A model generated the notes under the pieces. That model worked only from the letters and a program-made list of their open reading frames with translations. It made no database searches and was not told where the DNA came from. The position numbers were made by a program, and so were the translations under genes. This document shows, one piece after another, positions 16,524 through 25,278 of a stretch of DNA of 64,000 bases. The stretch lies in the NCBI RefSeq assembly GCF_000744095.1, contig NZ_JQLI01000001.1, positions 2,790,001 through 2,854,000 of the forward strand, read 5' to 3'. Origin of the DNA: Cupriavidus necator A5-1. GTDB taxonomy: Bacteria; Pseudomonadota; Gammaproteobacteria; Burkholderiales; Burkholderiaceae. Each line of letters starts with the position of its first letter. Positions within the stretch are counted from its first letter, which is position 1.

Positions 16524-17333
16524 TCAGTCAGCCGCGCCGCGGCGCAGGCTGACAAAATCGGCGGGCCGTTTCCCCAGGAATGCAGCAATGCCTTCGGCGG
16601 CTTCGGCGCCGCCCTGGGCCACGGCCATCGCGATCCGTTCGGCTTCCAGCTGGTCGTCGAGCGTGCGCTCATGGGCATGCCGGCACAGCGCCTTGATCGA
16701 CCCCATCGCCTGCCGGGGCCCTTGCGCAAGCCGCGCCGCCAGCGCGATCGCCACCGCGCCGGCCTGTCCTGCTTCGACCAGCTGGTTGACGACCCCGAAG
16801 TGCTGCAACTGCTCCGCCGTGATGCGATCGCCGGTCAAGGCCAGTTGCGTGAGCACCTGCCGCGACAGGCTCTGCGCCAGCAGGCCCGTAATGCCGCCAT
16901 CCGGTGTCAGCCCCACCTTCACATAGGCGATCGAGAAGGCAGCACCGGCGGACGCCACGAGCAGGTCGCAAGCCAGTGCCAGCGAGAAGCCCGCGCCCGC
17001 CGCGCCGCCTTCGACCGCTGCCACGATCGGCTTGGGATAATCGCGCAGCTTGCACACCACGTCGTGCAGGTGCCCCAGGCGCTCGATGCGCTCCTCATAG
17101 GTCAGTTCCCGCCGCTTGCTGATCAGTTCCAGGTCGCCGCCCGCGCAGAAGTAGTTGTCAGCGCCGGTTAGCACGACCGCGCCAATCTCTGGATCGTCCG
17201 CGGCAGCGGCCAGCGCGGCGCGGATATTGTCATAGAGGTCGGCCGCGATGGCATTGCGCTTGCCGGGGTTGTTGATGGTGAGCACCAGCACGCGGCCTTC
17301 CGTGCGCTGCAGCAAAGAGGAAAAAGTGGTCAT
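16524..17333 (-). CDS. Crotonase-fold enzyme (PaaG-like isomerase/hydratase)
   Basis: A 269-residue enoyl-CoA hydratase/isomerase family protein. Oxyanion-hole segments are YFCAGGDLE and GGAAGAGFS. The positions of the two hydratase glutamates are Tyr137 (AYVKVGL) and a Gln (SRQVLTQ). Asp145 in TPDGG is kept, as in PaaG-type isomerases and some ring-opening hydrolases. It is therefore probably an isomerase or C-C hydrolase rather than a simple hydratase. The ribosome site is weak. It is the last gene of the 20031 to 16524 minus-strand run. Confidence 0.85.
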   Translation of the reverse strand: MTTFSSLLQRTEGRVLVLTINNPGKRNAIAADLYDNIRAALAAAADDPEIGAVVLTGADNYFCAGGDLELISKRRELTYEERIERLGHLHDVVCKLRDYPKPIVAAVEGGAAGAGFSLALACDLLVASAGAAFSIAYVKVGLTPDGGITGLLAQSLSRQVLTQLALTGDRITAEQLQHFGVVNQLVEAGQAGAVAIALAARLAQGPRQAMGSIKALCRHAHERTLDDQLEAERIAMAVAQGGAEAAEGIAAFLGKRPADFVSLRRGAAD

Positions 17334-17360
17334 GTCGTGAAGTCTGTCAGTGGGGCGAGA

Positions 17361-18299
17361 TCAGCCGGCAGTCTGTTGGGCAGCGCGCTGACGCTCATAG
17401 ACCTGCAGGTGGCAGTAGGCCGTGCGGCTCAACGGGAGATCGCGCCCGCGTTCGGCAGCGCGTGCAATGAGATCGCCGACGATAGCGTCGGCTTCGATGA
17501 GTGGGGCGCCCTGGGCAATATCCCGCATCATCGAGGCCGCCCAGGTCGATGAACTGTCCAGCAGGCGGCCCTGCATGGCATCGGCAACGGGTTCCGGGAT
17601 GGCGTGGCCACATAGTTGCGCCACCGTGCGGCACTCCGCCATCGCGTCAAGCATCAGGCGACGACCGTCCTGCGTCTTCATGATGTCCGCGACGGTCCCT
17701 CGCATCAGGCATGTCATGACCGCGCCTGCGGCGATCATGGCCCATTTGTTCCACAGTTCCTGCTCAATGGCGCCCGATATCTCACGCGTGCCCGCTGCCC
17801 TGGACACCAGCGCATGAAACTCCGTGGCCAGCGCCGAAGTCTGCGCGGCGCGCGGCCCAACTACCAGCCGGTCCATCCGGCCAGCGTGCAGGACGGTTCC
17901 GTCCGCGGCCAGCGTTGTCGCGATGTACGAGACCCCGCCCAGCACGCACTCCCTGCCAAAGCGGTGGTCGAGCCGATCATAGGCAGCCAGGCCATTGAGC
18001 AGGGGCAATACCGCGGTGCCGCGGCCGACGGCCGGGCTGATCGCTGCGATCGCATCGTCAAGGTCATAGGCCTTGCAGGCCAGCAGGACGAGGTCATACT
18101 GCGCATCGACCTCGCCCGCCAGGACCGTTCTTACCGGGCGATGGAAGTCGCCAAGCTCACTGCGCACCGCCAGCCCATGGCGTTCCAGCGCCTGCGCGCG
18201 TCCGGGCCGCACCAGGAAAGTCACGTCCGCGCCCGACTCGATCAGTCGCGCGCCGTAGTAGCCGCCCATCGCACCGGCACCGAGTACCAATATCTTCAT
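17361..18299 (-). CDS. Ketopantoate reductase family (PanE/ApbA-like) dehydrogenase
   Basis: A 312-residue NADPH-dependent reductase. The N-terminal Rossmann motif [13 protein letters not shown] (residues 7-19) and the internal LLACKAYDL and [13 protein letters not shown] segments match the ApbA/PanE family. True PanE makes pantoate for CoA. Its place inside a thiolase/MaoC/crotonase operon suggests a paralogue acting on a 2-keto or 3-keto acid intermediate. GACGGAGGCGCC precedes the ATG. The exact substrate cannot be read from the sequence. Confidence 0.82.
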   Translation of the reverse strand: MKILVLGAGAMGGYYGARLIESGADVTFLVRPGRAQALERHGLAVRSELGDFHRPVRTVLAGEVDAQYDLVLLACKAYDLDDAIAAISPAVGRGTAVLPLLNGLAAYDRLDHRFGRECVLGGVSYIATTLAADGTVLHAGRMDRLVVGPRAAQTSALATEFHALVSRAAGTREISGAIEQELWNKWAMIAAGAVMTCLMRGTVADIMKTQDGRRLMLDAMAECRTVAQLCGHAIPEPVADAMQGRLLDSSSTWAASMMRDIAQGAPLIEADAIVGDLIARAAERGRDLPLSRTAYCHLQVYERQRAAQQTAG

Positions 18300-18310
18300 G
18301 GCGCCTCCGT

Positions 18311-18769
18311 CTACGCGTTGCCAGCGGGACGGCGCTGCGCGACCAGATTGACGACGCCGGCCTGCACGGGTTCGTCATGCTGGTTGAAGGTTGTGATGCG
18401 CACCTTCACGATACCTTGATCAGGACGCGACTTGGACGTCCGCACCTCCAGGATCTCGCTCTCGACATGCAACTCATCGCCGGGCCGCACCGGCTTGGGC
18501 CAGCGCAACACCTCGAAGCCCGCACCGATGATGCCACCCGCGGGTTGAAGTTCGCCGTCGACCAGCAGGCGCATGGTCAGCGCTGCCGTGTGCCAGCCGC
18601 TCGCGGCCAGGCCGCGGAACAGTGTATCGCGGGCAGCGGCTTCATCGAGATGGAAAGGCTGCGGGTCGAACTCGGCAGCGAAGGATTTGACTCTGTCCTG
18701 CTCGACGGTCAGCCGCCCTGAACCATATTTCTGGCCCGGCGCCAGGTCCTCGATGTATTGGTTGTTCAT
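18311..18769 (-). CDS. MaoC family dehydratase (hot-dog fold)
   Basis: A 152-residue MaoC-like (R)-specific enoyl-CoA hydratase candidate. It contains [17 protein letters not shown] with the catalytic Asp/His pattern, then [13 protein letters not shown] and [14 protein letters not shown], all standard for the family. ATG 18769 follows GGAG and gives the usual start ([15 protein letters not shown]). It is 11 bases upstream of the PanE-like gene and belongs to the same minus-strand operon. Confidence 0.87.
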   Translation of the reverse strand: MNNQYIEDLAPGQKYGSGRLTVEQDRVKSFAAEFDPQPFHLDEAAARDTLFRGLAASGWHTAALTMRLLVDGELQPAGGIIGAGFEVLRWPKPVRPGDELHVESEILEVRTSKSRPDQGIVKVRITTFNQHDEPVQAGVVNLVAQRRPAGNA

Positions 18770-18843
18770 GCTTGCTACTCCAGGTTTCTTCACGCTGTTT
18801 TCACGGACCAGCGCGCGCCCGTTGCGAAACGCCCGCAGACGAA

Positions 18844-20031
18844 TCAGGCCAGCGCCTCGAGCGCCAGCGCAATCCCCTGCCCGCCGCCGATACACAGCGT
18901 GACGATGCCACGGCGGATGCCGTCCGCGCGCATGGCATGCAGCAGGCGCGTCGTCAGCACTGCGCCGGTCGCTCCGATCGGATGGCCGTGCGCAATGGCG
19001 CCACCGTCGACATTGATGATGTCGTGAGGCAAGCCAAGCTCCGCGGCCACTGCGAGGGGCACCGCGGCAAAGGCTTCATTGATCTCGATGCGTTCAATAT
19101 CGCCCAGCTCCCAGCCGGCGCGTTGCAGTGCCTGCCGCACCGCCGGGACGGGCCCAAGGCCGAACAGGCCGGGCTCCACGGCCCCCACCCCATAGGCCAC
19201 CAGCCGCGCCATCGGCGCCAGCCCCTTGCTTTCGGCCAGCGAACGTTCGGCAACGATCATGGCCGCCGCCCCGCTGTTAAGCCCCGGTGCATTGCCGGCC
19301 GTGATGGTGCCGTCCGGGCGGAAGGCCGGCTTGAGGCGGCTGAGCGCGTCGAGGCTGGTATCGGGCCGGTTGGCTTCGTCCACCTCGAACAGGGTCGTAC
19401 CGCCCTTCCCTTTGACCGGCACGCCGGCGATCTGGCCGGCGAATCGCCCCTTGGCCTGTGCCAGCGCGAAGCTCCGCTGCGAACGTTCGGCCCAGCGATC
19501 CTGCGCCTCGCGGCTGAGCGCATAGCGCGCGGCAAGATCCTCGGTATGCCAGCCGGAGTGCTGGCCGGAGAAAGCGTCGTGCAGTCCGTCGTACAGCATG
19601 CTGTCATGCAGCACTGAATCGCCCATGCGTTGTCCCCAACGGCCGGAGGGCATCAGGTAGGGCGCACGGTCCATGTTCTCCATGCCGCCGGCAATGGCGA
19701 TGTCGACATAGCCCAGCCGCACCTCGTCCGCGGCCGTTGCGATGGCCTGCGCGCCCGAACCGCATACGCGGTTGACGGTCATCGCGGGAACCGAAACGGG
19801 CAGCCCTGCACCAATGGCAGCCTGCCGGGCCGGGTTCATCCTGTTGCCTGCCTGGATCACATTGCCGAACACCACGCTGCCAACCTGGCCGGGATCGATT
19901 CCCGCGGCCTGGACCGATGCCCGGATCACCGCGGCACCGAGCTCGGTCGCCGGGATGGATTTCAATGAGCCGTTGTAGGCGCCGATGGCGGTCCGCAATG
20001 GCTGGCACAGCACGACATCTCTTGCATTCAT
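18844..20031 (-). CDS. Acetyl-CoA acetyltransferase (thiolase)
   Basis: A 395-residue thiolase with intact catalytic residues Cys90 (VNRVCGSGAQ), His350 (GHPIGATGA) and Cys380 (VTLCIGGGQG). ATG 20031 follows GGGAG; the longer frame into the upstream gap is rejected. It starts the operon thiolase-MaoC-PanE-like-crotonase. This is the second thiolase of the island; its GHPIGATGA sequence is closer to classical biosynthetic/degradative acetyltransferases than the first one (GHPYGMTGA). Confidence 0.92.
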   Translation of the reverse strand: MNARDVVLCQPLRTAIGAYNGSLKSIPATELGAAVIRASVQAAGIDPGQVGSVVFGNVIQAGNRMNPARQAAIGAGLPVSVPAMTVNRVCGSGAQAIATAADEVRLGYVDIAIAGGMENMDRAPYLMPSGRWGQRMGDSVLHDSMLYDGLHDAFSGQHSGWHTEDLAARYALSREAQDRWAERSQRSFALAQAKGRFAGQIAGVPVKGKGGTTLFEVDEANRPDTSLDALSRLKPAFRPDGTITAGNAPGLNSGAAAMIVAERSLAESKGLAPMARLVAYGVGAVEPGLFGLGPVPAVRQALQRAGWELGDIERIEINEAFAAVPLAVAAELGLPHDIINVDGGAIAHGHPIGATGAVLTTRLLHAMRADGIRRGIVTLCIGGGQGIALALEALA

Positions 20032-20056
20032 CGCATACTCCCTGAAAAACGCAGCA

Positions 20057-20257
20057 TCAATCAGTCGCACGCGCGTCAGGCGACGCGCCGTGCGGAATGG
20101 ACCTCGTGGCCGGGTCCTGAACCTTGCAATAGGCATTGGCCGCGCGGGCGCAGGCAACACCGGTGTCGCGCGGACGCTCGTTGGCGGCATACACGATCGT
20201 GCCGCCGCCGGCGATCAGCACAGCACACAGGAATCGTTTGCTCAGACTGGCTTTCAT
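20057..20257 (-). CDS. Small secreted hypothetical protein (66 aa)
   Basis: A 66-residue protein with a clear signal peptide (MKASLSKRFLCAVLIAGG, then TIVYAA) and a short mature part containing two cysteines (Cys36, Cys44) that could form a disulfide. GGAGAGCAGACC precedes the ATG. It lies 70 bases after the MFS pump gene on the same strand and may be co-transcribed with the emrAB-like genes. I do not recognise a family. Confidence 0.55.
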   Translation of the reverse strand: MKASLSKRFLCAVLIAGGGTIVYAANERPRDTGVACARAANAYCKVQDPATRSIPHGASPDARATD

Positions 20258-20327
20258 GGTCTGCTCTCCATCTGGTCGGACCTCGGCGGGACAGCTGCGC
20301 GTGGCGTATCCCGTGTCCTGACGGCAT

Positions 20328-21935
20328 TCAATGCGCATCTGCCGACGGTCCCTTCGGCGGCGCAACCTTGCGCATCAGCGGCACCATCGCGGTGGCAATC
20401 GCGAAGCAGACCAGGATCAGCAGGAAGATGTCGCCAAACGTCTGCGTCTGCGCCTCGCGCCAGGCCAGTCCCCACAATTGCCTGAGCGCCGCGGTCTGCG
20501 CATCGACGGCATCTAGCCCGGCCGCCACAAACTGGTTGCTGAGCCCCTGCAGCAGGTTGCCCATGGCTTCATTGCCGACATTCAGGTGCTCGGCCTCGCG
20601 CAGGAAGTGCAGGTTGCCGCGGTTGTTGAGCGCGGTCGCGCAAGCCGCGATGCCGATGGCGCCGCCCAGGTTGCGCATCAGGTTGAACAGCCCCGATGCA
20701 AGCTTGAGGCGCTCCGGCGGCAGGCTGCCCAGCGTCAGCGTCACCGTGGGCGCCACCGCGAACTGCTGCGCCATGCCGCGCAGCGCCTGCGGCAGCAGCA
20801 GCTGCGCCGCGCCCCAGTCGTGCGTGATGGGGGCGAAGTACCACATCGACACCGCAAACAGCGCCAGGCCGGCCATCATCAGCCAGCGCAGGTCGACCCG
20901 GTTCGCCAGGAAGGCATAGATCGGAATCGACGCCATCTGGAACACGCCGGTGGAAAACACCGCCAGCCCGATATCCAGCGCGCTGAAGCCGCGCACGCGC
21001 CCCAGGAACAGCGGGGTCAGGTAGATGGTGGCAAAGATGCCGATGCCGGTGACAAAGGAGAAGAAGCAGCCGAGCGCGAAGTTGCGGTCCTTGAGCGCGC
21101 GCAGGTCCACCAGCGGGTTGGCATAGGTCAGCGTGCGCCAGATGAAGGCCACGCCAGACAAGCCGGAGATCCAGGCGGTGGCCAGGATCACGTCGTCGCC
21201 GAACCAGTCCCAGCGCGGCCCTTCTTCCAGCGTGTATTCGAGACAACCCAGGAACAGCGCCATCAGGACCATGCCCAGGTAATCGGCACCGCGCACCAGC
21301 GACCAGTTGGGCCGGTCGACCTTGACCAGCAGCGGCACCGCGATGGTGACGAAGATGCCCGGCACGAGGTTGATAAAGAACAGCCAGTGCCAGGAATAGT
21401 GATCGGTGATCCAGCCGCCGATCGTGGGCCCCAGCGTTGGCGCCAGCGACGCCAGCCCGCCGACGGTGGCGGCGGCGATGACGCGCTTGGGGCCGCTGAA
21501 GAAGGCAAAGGCCGTGGTAAACACCATCGGGATCATCGAGCCGCCCAAAAAGCCTTGCAGGGCACGGAACACGATCATGCTGTCGATATCCCACGCTACT
21601 CCGCACAGCAGGCTGGTCACCGTGAAGCCGGCGGCCGACGCGGCGAACAGCCAGCGCGTCGACATCACGCGCGACAGCCAGCCGGAGAGTGGGATGACGA
21701 TGATCTCGGCGATCAGGTAGCTGGTCTGCACCCAGACCGTTTCATCGGCGCCGGCCGAGAGCGCGCCGCCGATATCGCGCAACGACGCGGAAACGATCTG
21801 GATATCCAGCAACGCGATAAACATGCCCACGCACATCGTGCCGAAGGCGAACACCTTGGCGGCGGTGGACATCTCGTCCGGCGCCGTGGGCACCACGGCG
21901 GGCGCAGGGCTGGTCAGGCTGGCCGCGGTCATCAC
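20328..21935 (-). CDS. DHA2 family MFS drug efflux permease (EmrB-like)
   Basis: A 535-residue inner-membrane drug:H+ antiporter with about 14 hydrophobic segments. The first helix FGTMCVGMFIALLDIQIVSASL and later SQPxxG-type segments (IPLSGWLSRVMSTRWLFAASA) are typical of EmrB/QacA. The start overlaps the adaptor stop by 4 nt (ATGA), so the two are coupled. With the adaptor and the nearby outer-membrane factor it can form a three-part pump exporting toxic organics. Confidence 0.9.
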   Translation of the reverse strand: MMTAASLTSPAPAVVPTAPDEMSTAAKVFAFGTMCVGMFIALLDIQIVSASLRDIGGALSAGADETVWVQTSYLIAEIIVIPLSGWLSRVMSTRWLFAASAAGFTVTSLLCGVAWDIDSMIVFRALQGFLGGSMIPMVFTTAFAFFSGPKRVIAAATVGGLASLAPTLGPTIGGWITDHYSWHWLFFINLVPGIFVTIAVPLLVKVDRPNWSLVRGADYLGMVLMALFLGCLEYTLEEGPRWDWFGDDVILATAWISGLSGVAFIWRTLTYANPLVDLRALKDRNFALGCFFSFVTGIGIFATIYLTPLFLGRVRGFSALDIGLAVFSTGVFQMASIPIYAFLANRVDLRWLMMAGLALFAVSMWYFAPITHDWGAAQLLLPQALRGMAQQFAVAPTVTLTLGSLPPERLKLASGLFNLMRNLGGAIGIAACATALNNRGNLHFLREAEHLNVGNEAMGNLLQGLSNQFVAAGLDAVDAQTAALRQLWGLAWREAQTQTFGDIFLLILVCFAIATAMVPLMRKVAPPKGPSADAH

Positions 21936-23038
21936 TGCACCTGCTTGCCGGGCTGCGTATTGACCTGGGCGATGACCGACAGGCCCGGACGCAGGACGCC
22001 AAGCCGGGCATCCTGCTCATCCAGGCGGATCCGCACCGGCACGCGCTGAACGATCTTGGTGAAGTTGCCGGTGGCATTCTCCGGCGGCAGCACGCTGAAC
22101 TGCGCACCGGTGGCCGGCGCCAGGCTTGTCACATGGCCATGGAAGACCCGTCCGGGCAGGACATCCGCTTCAATTTCGACCGGCATGCCGGGGCGCATGT
22201 GCGCCAGCTGTCCTTCCTTGAAATTGGCGTCCACCCACAGCCCGCTGGCCGGCACGACGGACAGCAGCTGGCTGCCGGCAGCGGCAAAGGCGCCGACGCG
22301 GGCGCGCCGGTTGCCCACGGTGCCGTCCACGGGCGCGCGCAGTTCCGTATAGCCAAGGTTCAGCTTCGCGATGTCGCGCTCGGCAATCGCCTGCGCCAAA
22401 GACGCCTCGGCCTGCTGCTTCTGTGTGCCAATCACTTCCAGCTGGCGTTGCGCGGCCAGCAGCGAGGCACGCGCCTTCTCCCCATTGGCCTGCGCCTGCT
22501 TGTAGTCCGAGTCGGCCTTTTGCGAGCTCTGGATGGAAACCGCTGCCTTCGCCACCAGGCTGGCGTAACGCACCTGGTCGTCGCGCGCCCGCACGGTGTC
22601 TGCATTGGCCGCCGCGGTGCCGGCCTTGGCCTGGGCGATCACAGCCTCCTGCAGGCGCGCGGTGGCATCCAGGTTTGCCAGCAGGGCCTTCTGTGCGGCA
22701 ACGGCGCCCTCGGCCTTGGCCAGCGCGGCGCGGTAGTCGCGGTCGTCGATGCGGACCAGCACATCGCCCGCGTGGACCGTCTGGTTGTCCGTCACCGCGA
22801 CCTCCGCGATGTAGCCACCGACCTTGGCACCGATCACCGTGACATCGCCGCCGACATAGGCGTCGTCGGTACTCTGCAGGTAGCGGGCTGACGTCCACCA
22901 GTGGTAGCCGTAGCCGATCCCGGCCAGTCCGGCGATCACCAGTGCGCCGGTCGCCAGCAGCCGTTTGGGGCTGGCCTTGGATTTCGACGCGGGAACGGGT
23001 TCGCTACCCGTCCGTTCAGTCAGCGTGTTACTGCTCAT
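21932..23038 (-). CDS. HlyD/EmrA family membrane fusion protein
   Basis: A 368-residue periplasmic adaptor. It has one N-terminal membrane helix (LLATGALVIAGLAGIGYGYHW, about residues 28-48), the lipoyl-like half DDAYVGGDVTVIGAKVGGYIAEV, a coiled-coil hairpin rich in Ala/Gln, and a C-terminal barrel with LRAPVDGTVGNRRARVGAFA. It links the MFS permease to an outer-membrane channel. AAAGGAAG precedes the ATG. First gene of the emrAB-like operon. Confidence 0.9.
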   Translation of the reverse strand: MSSNTLTERTGSEPVPASKSKASPKRLLATGALVIAGLAGIGYGYHWWTSARYLQSTDDAYVGGDVTVIGAKVGGYIAEVAVTDNQTVHAGDVLVRIDDRDYRAALAKAEGAVAAQKALLANLDATARLQEAVIAQAKAGTAAANADTVRARDDQVRYASLVAKAAVSIQSSQKADSDYKQAQANGEKARASLLAAQRQLEVIGTQKQQAEASLAQAIAERDIAKLNLGYTELRAPVDGTVGNRRARVGAFAAAGSQLLSVVPASGLWVDANFKEGQLAHMRPGMPVEIEADVLPGRVFHGHVTSLAPATGAQFSVLPPENATGNFTKIVQRVPVRIRLDEQDARLGVLRPGLSVIAQVNTQPGKQVQ

Positions 23039-23104
23039 GGCACTTCCTTTCTGCTTTCAGGACTTACCCGCCGCCTGCGCAGCGGTATGGACGGAGGATC
23101 CGGT

Positions 23105-23593
23105 TCAGGCCTCGGCCGAGCGGCCCAGCCGCCGGCGCAAACGCTCGCTGGCCGCCGGGCCAGGCGCGAGGTGGTGTTCGGCTTCGGTAATGCGGCGACC
23201 GCTGGTGGCATCGACCAGCACCGGCTCGACGCGCGCGCCGGTGCGCCGGTCCGCCAGCTGCACGCTTTCGCCCTCAGGCGCGAGATGCTTGTTGCCCCAG
23301 GCCAGCATGGCCAGCAGCACCGGGCGGAAATCGCGACCGCGCTCGGTCAGGATGTACTCCGAGCGCGGCGGCCGGTCGCAGTACTGGCGGCGCTGCAGCA
23401 TGCCCTCCTCCACCAGCGAGTTCAGGCGGCGGGTCAGCATATTGGGGGCGATATCCAGGTTCTGCTGGAACTCGTCGAAGCGCGTCACGCCGTAGAACGC
23501 TTCGCGCAGGATCAACACGCTCCAGCTGTCGGCAACGCGGGCGGCCGTGCGTGCGATCGGGCACGGTGTTTCTCCAAGCGGCTTTCTCTGCAT
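23105..23593 (-). CDS. HxlR family transcriptional regulator of the efflux cluster
   Basis: A 162-residue HxlR-type winged-helix protein: CPIARTAARVADSWSVLILREA followed by FDEFQQNLDIAPNMLTRRLNSL. It is 67 bases upstream of the adaptor gene in the same direction and divergent from the outer-membrane factor gene. It is therefore well placed to control all three pump genes. Paired AAGTTAGT repeats in the divergent region are the likely binding site. Confidence 0.85.
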   Translation of the reverse strand: MQRKPLGETPCPIARTAARVADSWSVLILREAFYGVTRFDEFQQNLDIAPNMLTRRLNSLVEEGMLQRRQYCDRPPRSEYILTERGRDFRPVLLAMLAWGNKHLAPEGESVQLADRRTGARVEPVLVDATSGRRITEAEHHLAPGPAASERLRRRLGRSAEA

Positions 23594-23632
23594 GATTGGC
23601 TTCCCAGGAAAATGTGGTTGCTATCAATTTGA

Positions 23633-23672
23633 AAGTTAGTCTAGAGTAGTCACTATCATCATGCAAGTTAGT
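23633..23672 (+). promoter_or_regulatory. Paired AAGTTAGT direct repeats in HxlR/OMF divergent region
   Basis: AAGTTAGT occurs at 23633-23640 and again at 23665-23672, 32 bases apart, about three helical turns. The stretch is AT-rich against the GC-rich surroundings. It probably contains the divergent promoters and the HxlR binding sites. Confidence 0.5.
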
Positions 23673-23716
23673 TTTAATTTGTGTCGTATTCGTTGCTTGT
23701 TTGAAAGGTTTCCGCA

Positions 23717-25183
23717 ATGCCGCAAAGTCGATCCCGCCCTCATGTCCGGCGCGCCAGCGCCGGTCTCGCCCGCTTCCTGCCCACCCTGCTTGCGGCCAGC
23801 CTGGCCGCCTGCGCGGCTGGCCCCGACTACCACACGCCAGCCTCGGACATGCCCGCTGCCTATCCGCATGCAGCGGCCCTGGACGCCCGCGAAGCCACCC
23901 AGCCGGCGCCGTCATTGGACAGCTGGTGGCTGGGCTTTGACGATCCCGCGCTGACACGGGTCATCCAGCGCGCGCTGGAGCAAAACCTCGACCTGGCGGC
24001 GGCCATCGCGCGGGTCGACCAGGCTCGCGCCGCTGCGAGCCACGCCGGCGCCGAACTGCTGCCGCAGGCGTCGTTGTCGGGCAGCGTGAGCAAGCAGCAC
24101 CAGTCGCTGGAAGGACCTTTGGGCAGCCTCGGCAAGAACCTGCCGGGCTTTGACCGCAACAAGACGCTGTACAGCGTGGGCGTGGGGGCAAGCTGGGAGA
24201 TCGACGTGGCCGGCGGCCTGCGACGCGGCGCGGAGGCTGCCAGCGCGGAAGCCCAGGCCGCCGAAGCCGAGCACATGGGCGTGCGCGTGCTGGTGGCTGC
24301 GGAAGCGGCCGATGCCTACTTCCGCGTGCGCGGCGCGCAGCAGCGCATCGCAATCGCGCAACAGCAGGTGCGGACCAATGCAAGGCTGCTCGAGCTGGTG
24401 CAGCTGCGGCTGGCCGATGGCATCGGCGCCGAGCGGGAACGGGCCCAGGCGGAAGCGCAGCTCGCGCAGACCCGCGTGACCATCCCGCCGCTGCAGATCG
24501 AACTGGAGACGCAGCTGAACCGCCTCGATGTGCTGATGGGCGCGCAGCCGGGCACCTATGCAGCCGAACTCCTGGCGCCCACTGAACGCATGGCCGTGCC
24601 GCAGATCTCCGTGGCACAAGGCCCGGCCAACCTGCTGCAACGCCGCCCGGACGTGATCGCCGCCGAGCGCAGGCTGGCGGCATCCAGTGCCCGCATCGGC
24701 GTGGCCACTGCCGAGTACTACCCGAAGCTGTCGTTGTCCGCGCTGCTCGGCTTCGAGAGCCTCTCCGCCGGCAAGCTGTTCACCGCGTCCGCCTTCCAGC
24801 CCGCCGCGATCGGGGGGCTGCGCTGGAGACTGTTCGACTTCGGCAGGGTAGACGCCGAAGTGGCGCAAGCCAAAGGCGCCAATGCGGAAGCCCTGGCCAC
24901 CTACCGCAAGGCGATGCTGCGCGCCACCGAGGACGTGGAAAACGCGATCATTGCGCTGACCCAGCTGGAATTGCAGAGCAAGGACCTGGCCGTGGAAGTG
25001 GTTGCCCACGCCCGCGCGCGCCGCGCTGCCGAGGACGCCTACAAGGGCGGAGCGGTCAGCCTGTTCGAAGTGCTCGAGGAAGACCGCCTGCTGCTGGCTG
25101 CTCGCGACCAGCAGGCGAGTGTGCGCGCCGATAACGCCCGCGCGGCGGTGGCAACGTTCCGTGCGTTGGGAGGAGGCTGGTAA
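23717..25183 (+). CDS. RND/MFS-type outer membrane factor lipoprotein (NodT/OprM family)
   Basis: A 488-residue TolC-like outer-membrane channel. The signal ends in a lipobox (LAAC at about residues 32-35), followed by AGPDYHTP as in OprM/NodT proteins. The body has the duplicated OEP repeat with long Ala/Gln-rich helices and the family segment RRPDVIAAERRLAASSARIGVA. It is divergent from the HxlR gene and supplies the outer-membrane part for the EmrAB-like pump. Confidence 0.9.
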   Translation: MPQSRSRPHVRRASAGLARFLPTLLAASLAACAAGPDYHTPASDMPAAYPHAAALDAREATQPAPSLDSWWLGFDDPALTRVIQRALEQNLDLAAAIARVDQARAAASHAGAELLPQASLSGSVSKQHQSLEGPLGSLGKNLPGFDRNKTLYSVGVGASWEIDVAGGLRRGAEAASAEAQAAEAEHMGVRVLVAAEAADAYFRVRGAQQRIAIAQQQVRTNARLLELVQLRLADGIGAERERAQAEAQLAQTRVTIPPLQIELETQLNRLDVLMGAQPGTYAAELLAPTERMAVPQISVAQGPANLLQRRPDVIAAERRLAASSARIGVATAEYYPKLSLSALLGFESLSAGKLFTASAFQPAAIGGLRWRLFDFGRVDAEVAQAKGANAEALATYRKAMLRATEDVENAIIALTQLELQSKDLAVEVVAHARARRAAEDAYKGGAVSLFEVLEEDRLLLAARDQQASVRADNARAAVATFRALGGGW

Positions 25184-25278
25184 GCGGATGGCAATGACGC
25201 TATCGACCCCCGCGGGGCAGCCGTCAAGTCAGCCTTCCAGAGGCTAACATGTCCATCCCGCACGCACCTGGATTGGCG

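Noticed and set aside
20586..22049. 487-codon plus-strand frame opposite the EmrB-like gene
   Set aside because: Arg/Gln/His/Gly-rich shadow; the minus strand encodes a clear 14-helix MFS protein.
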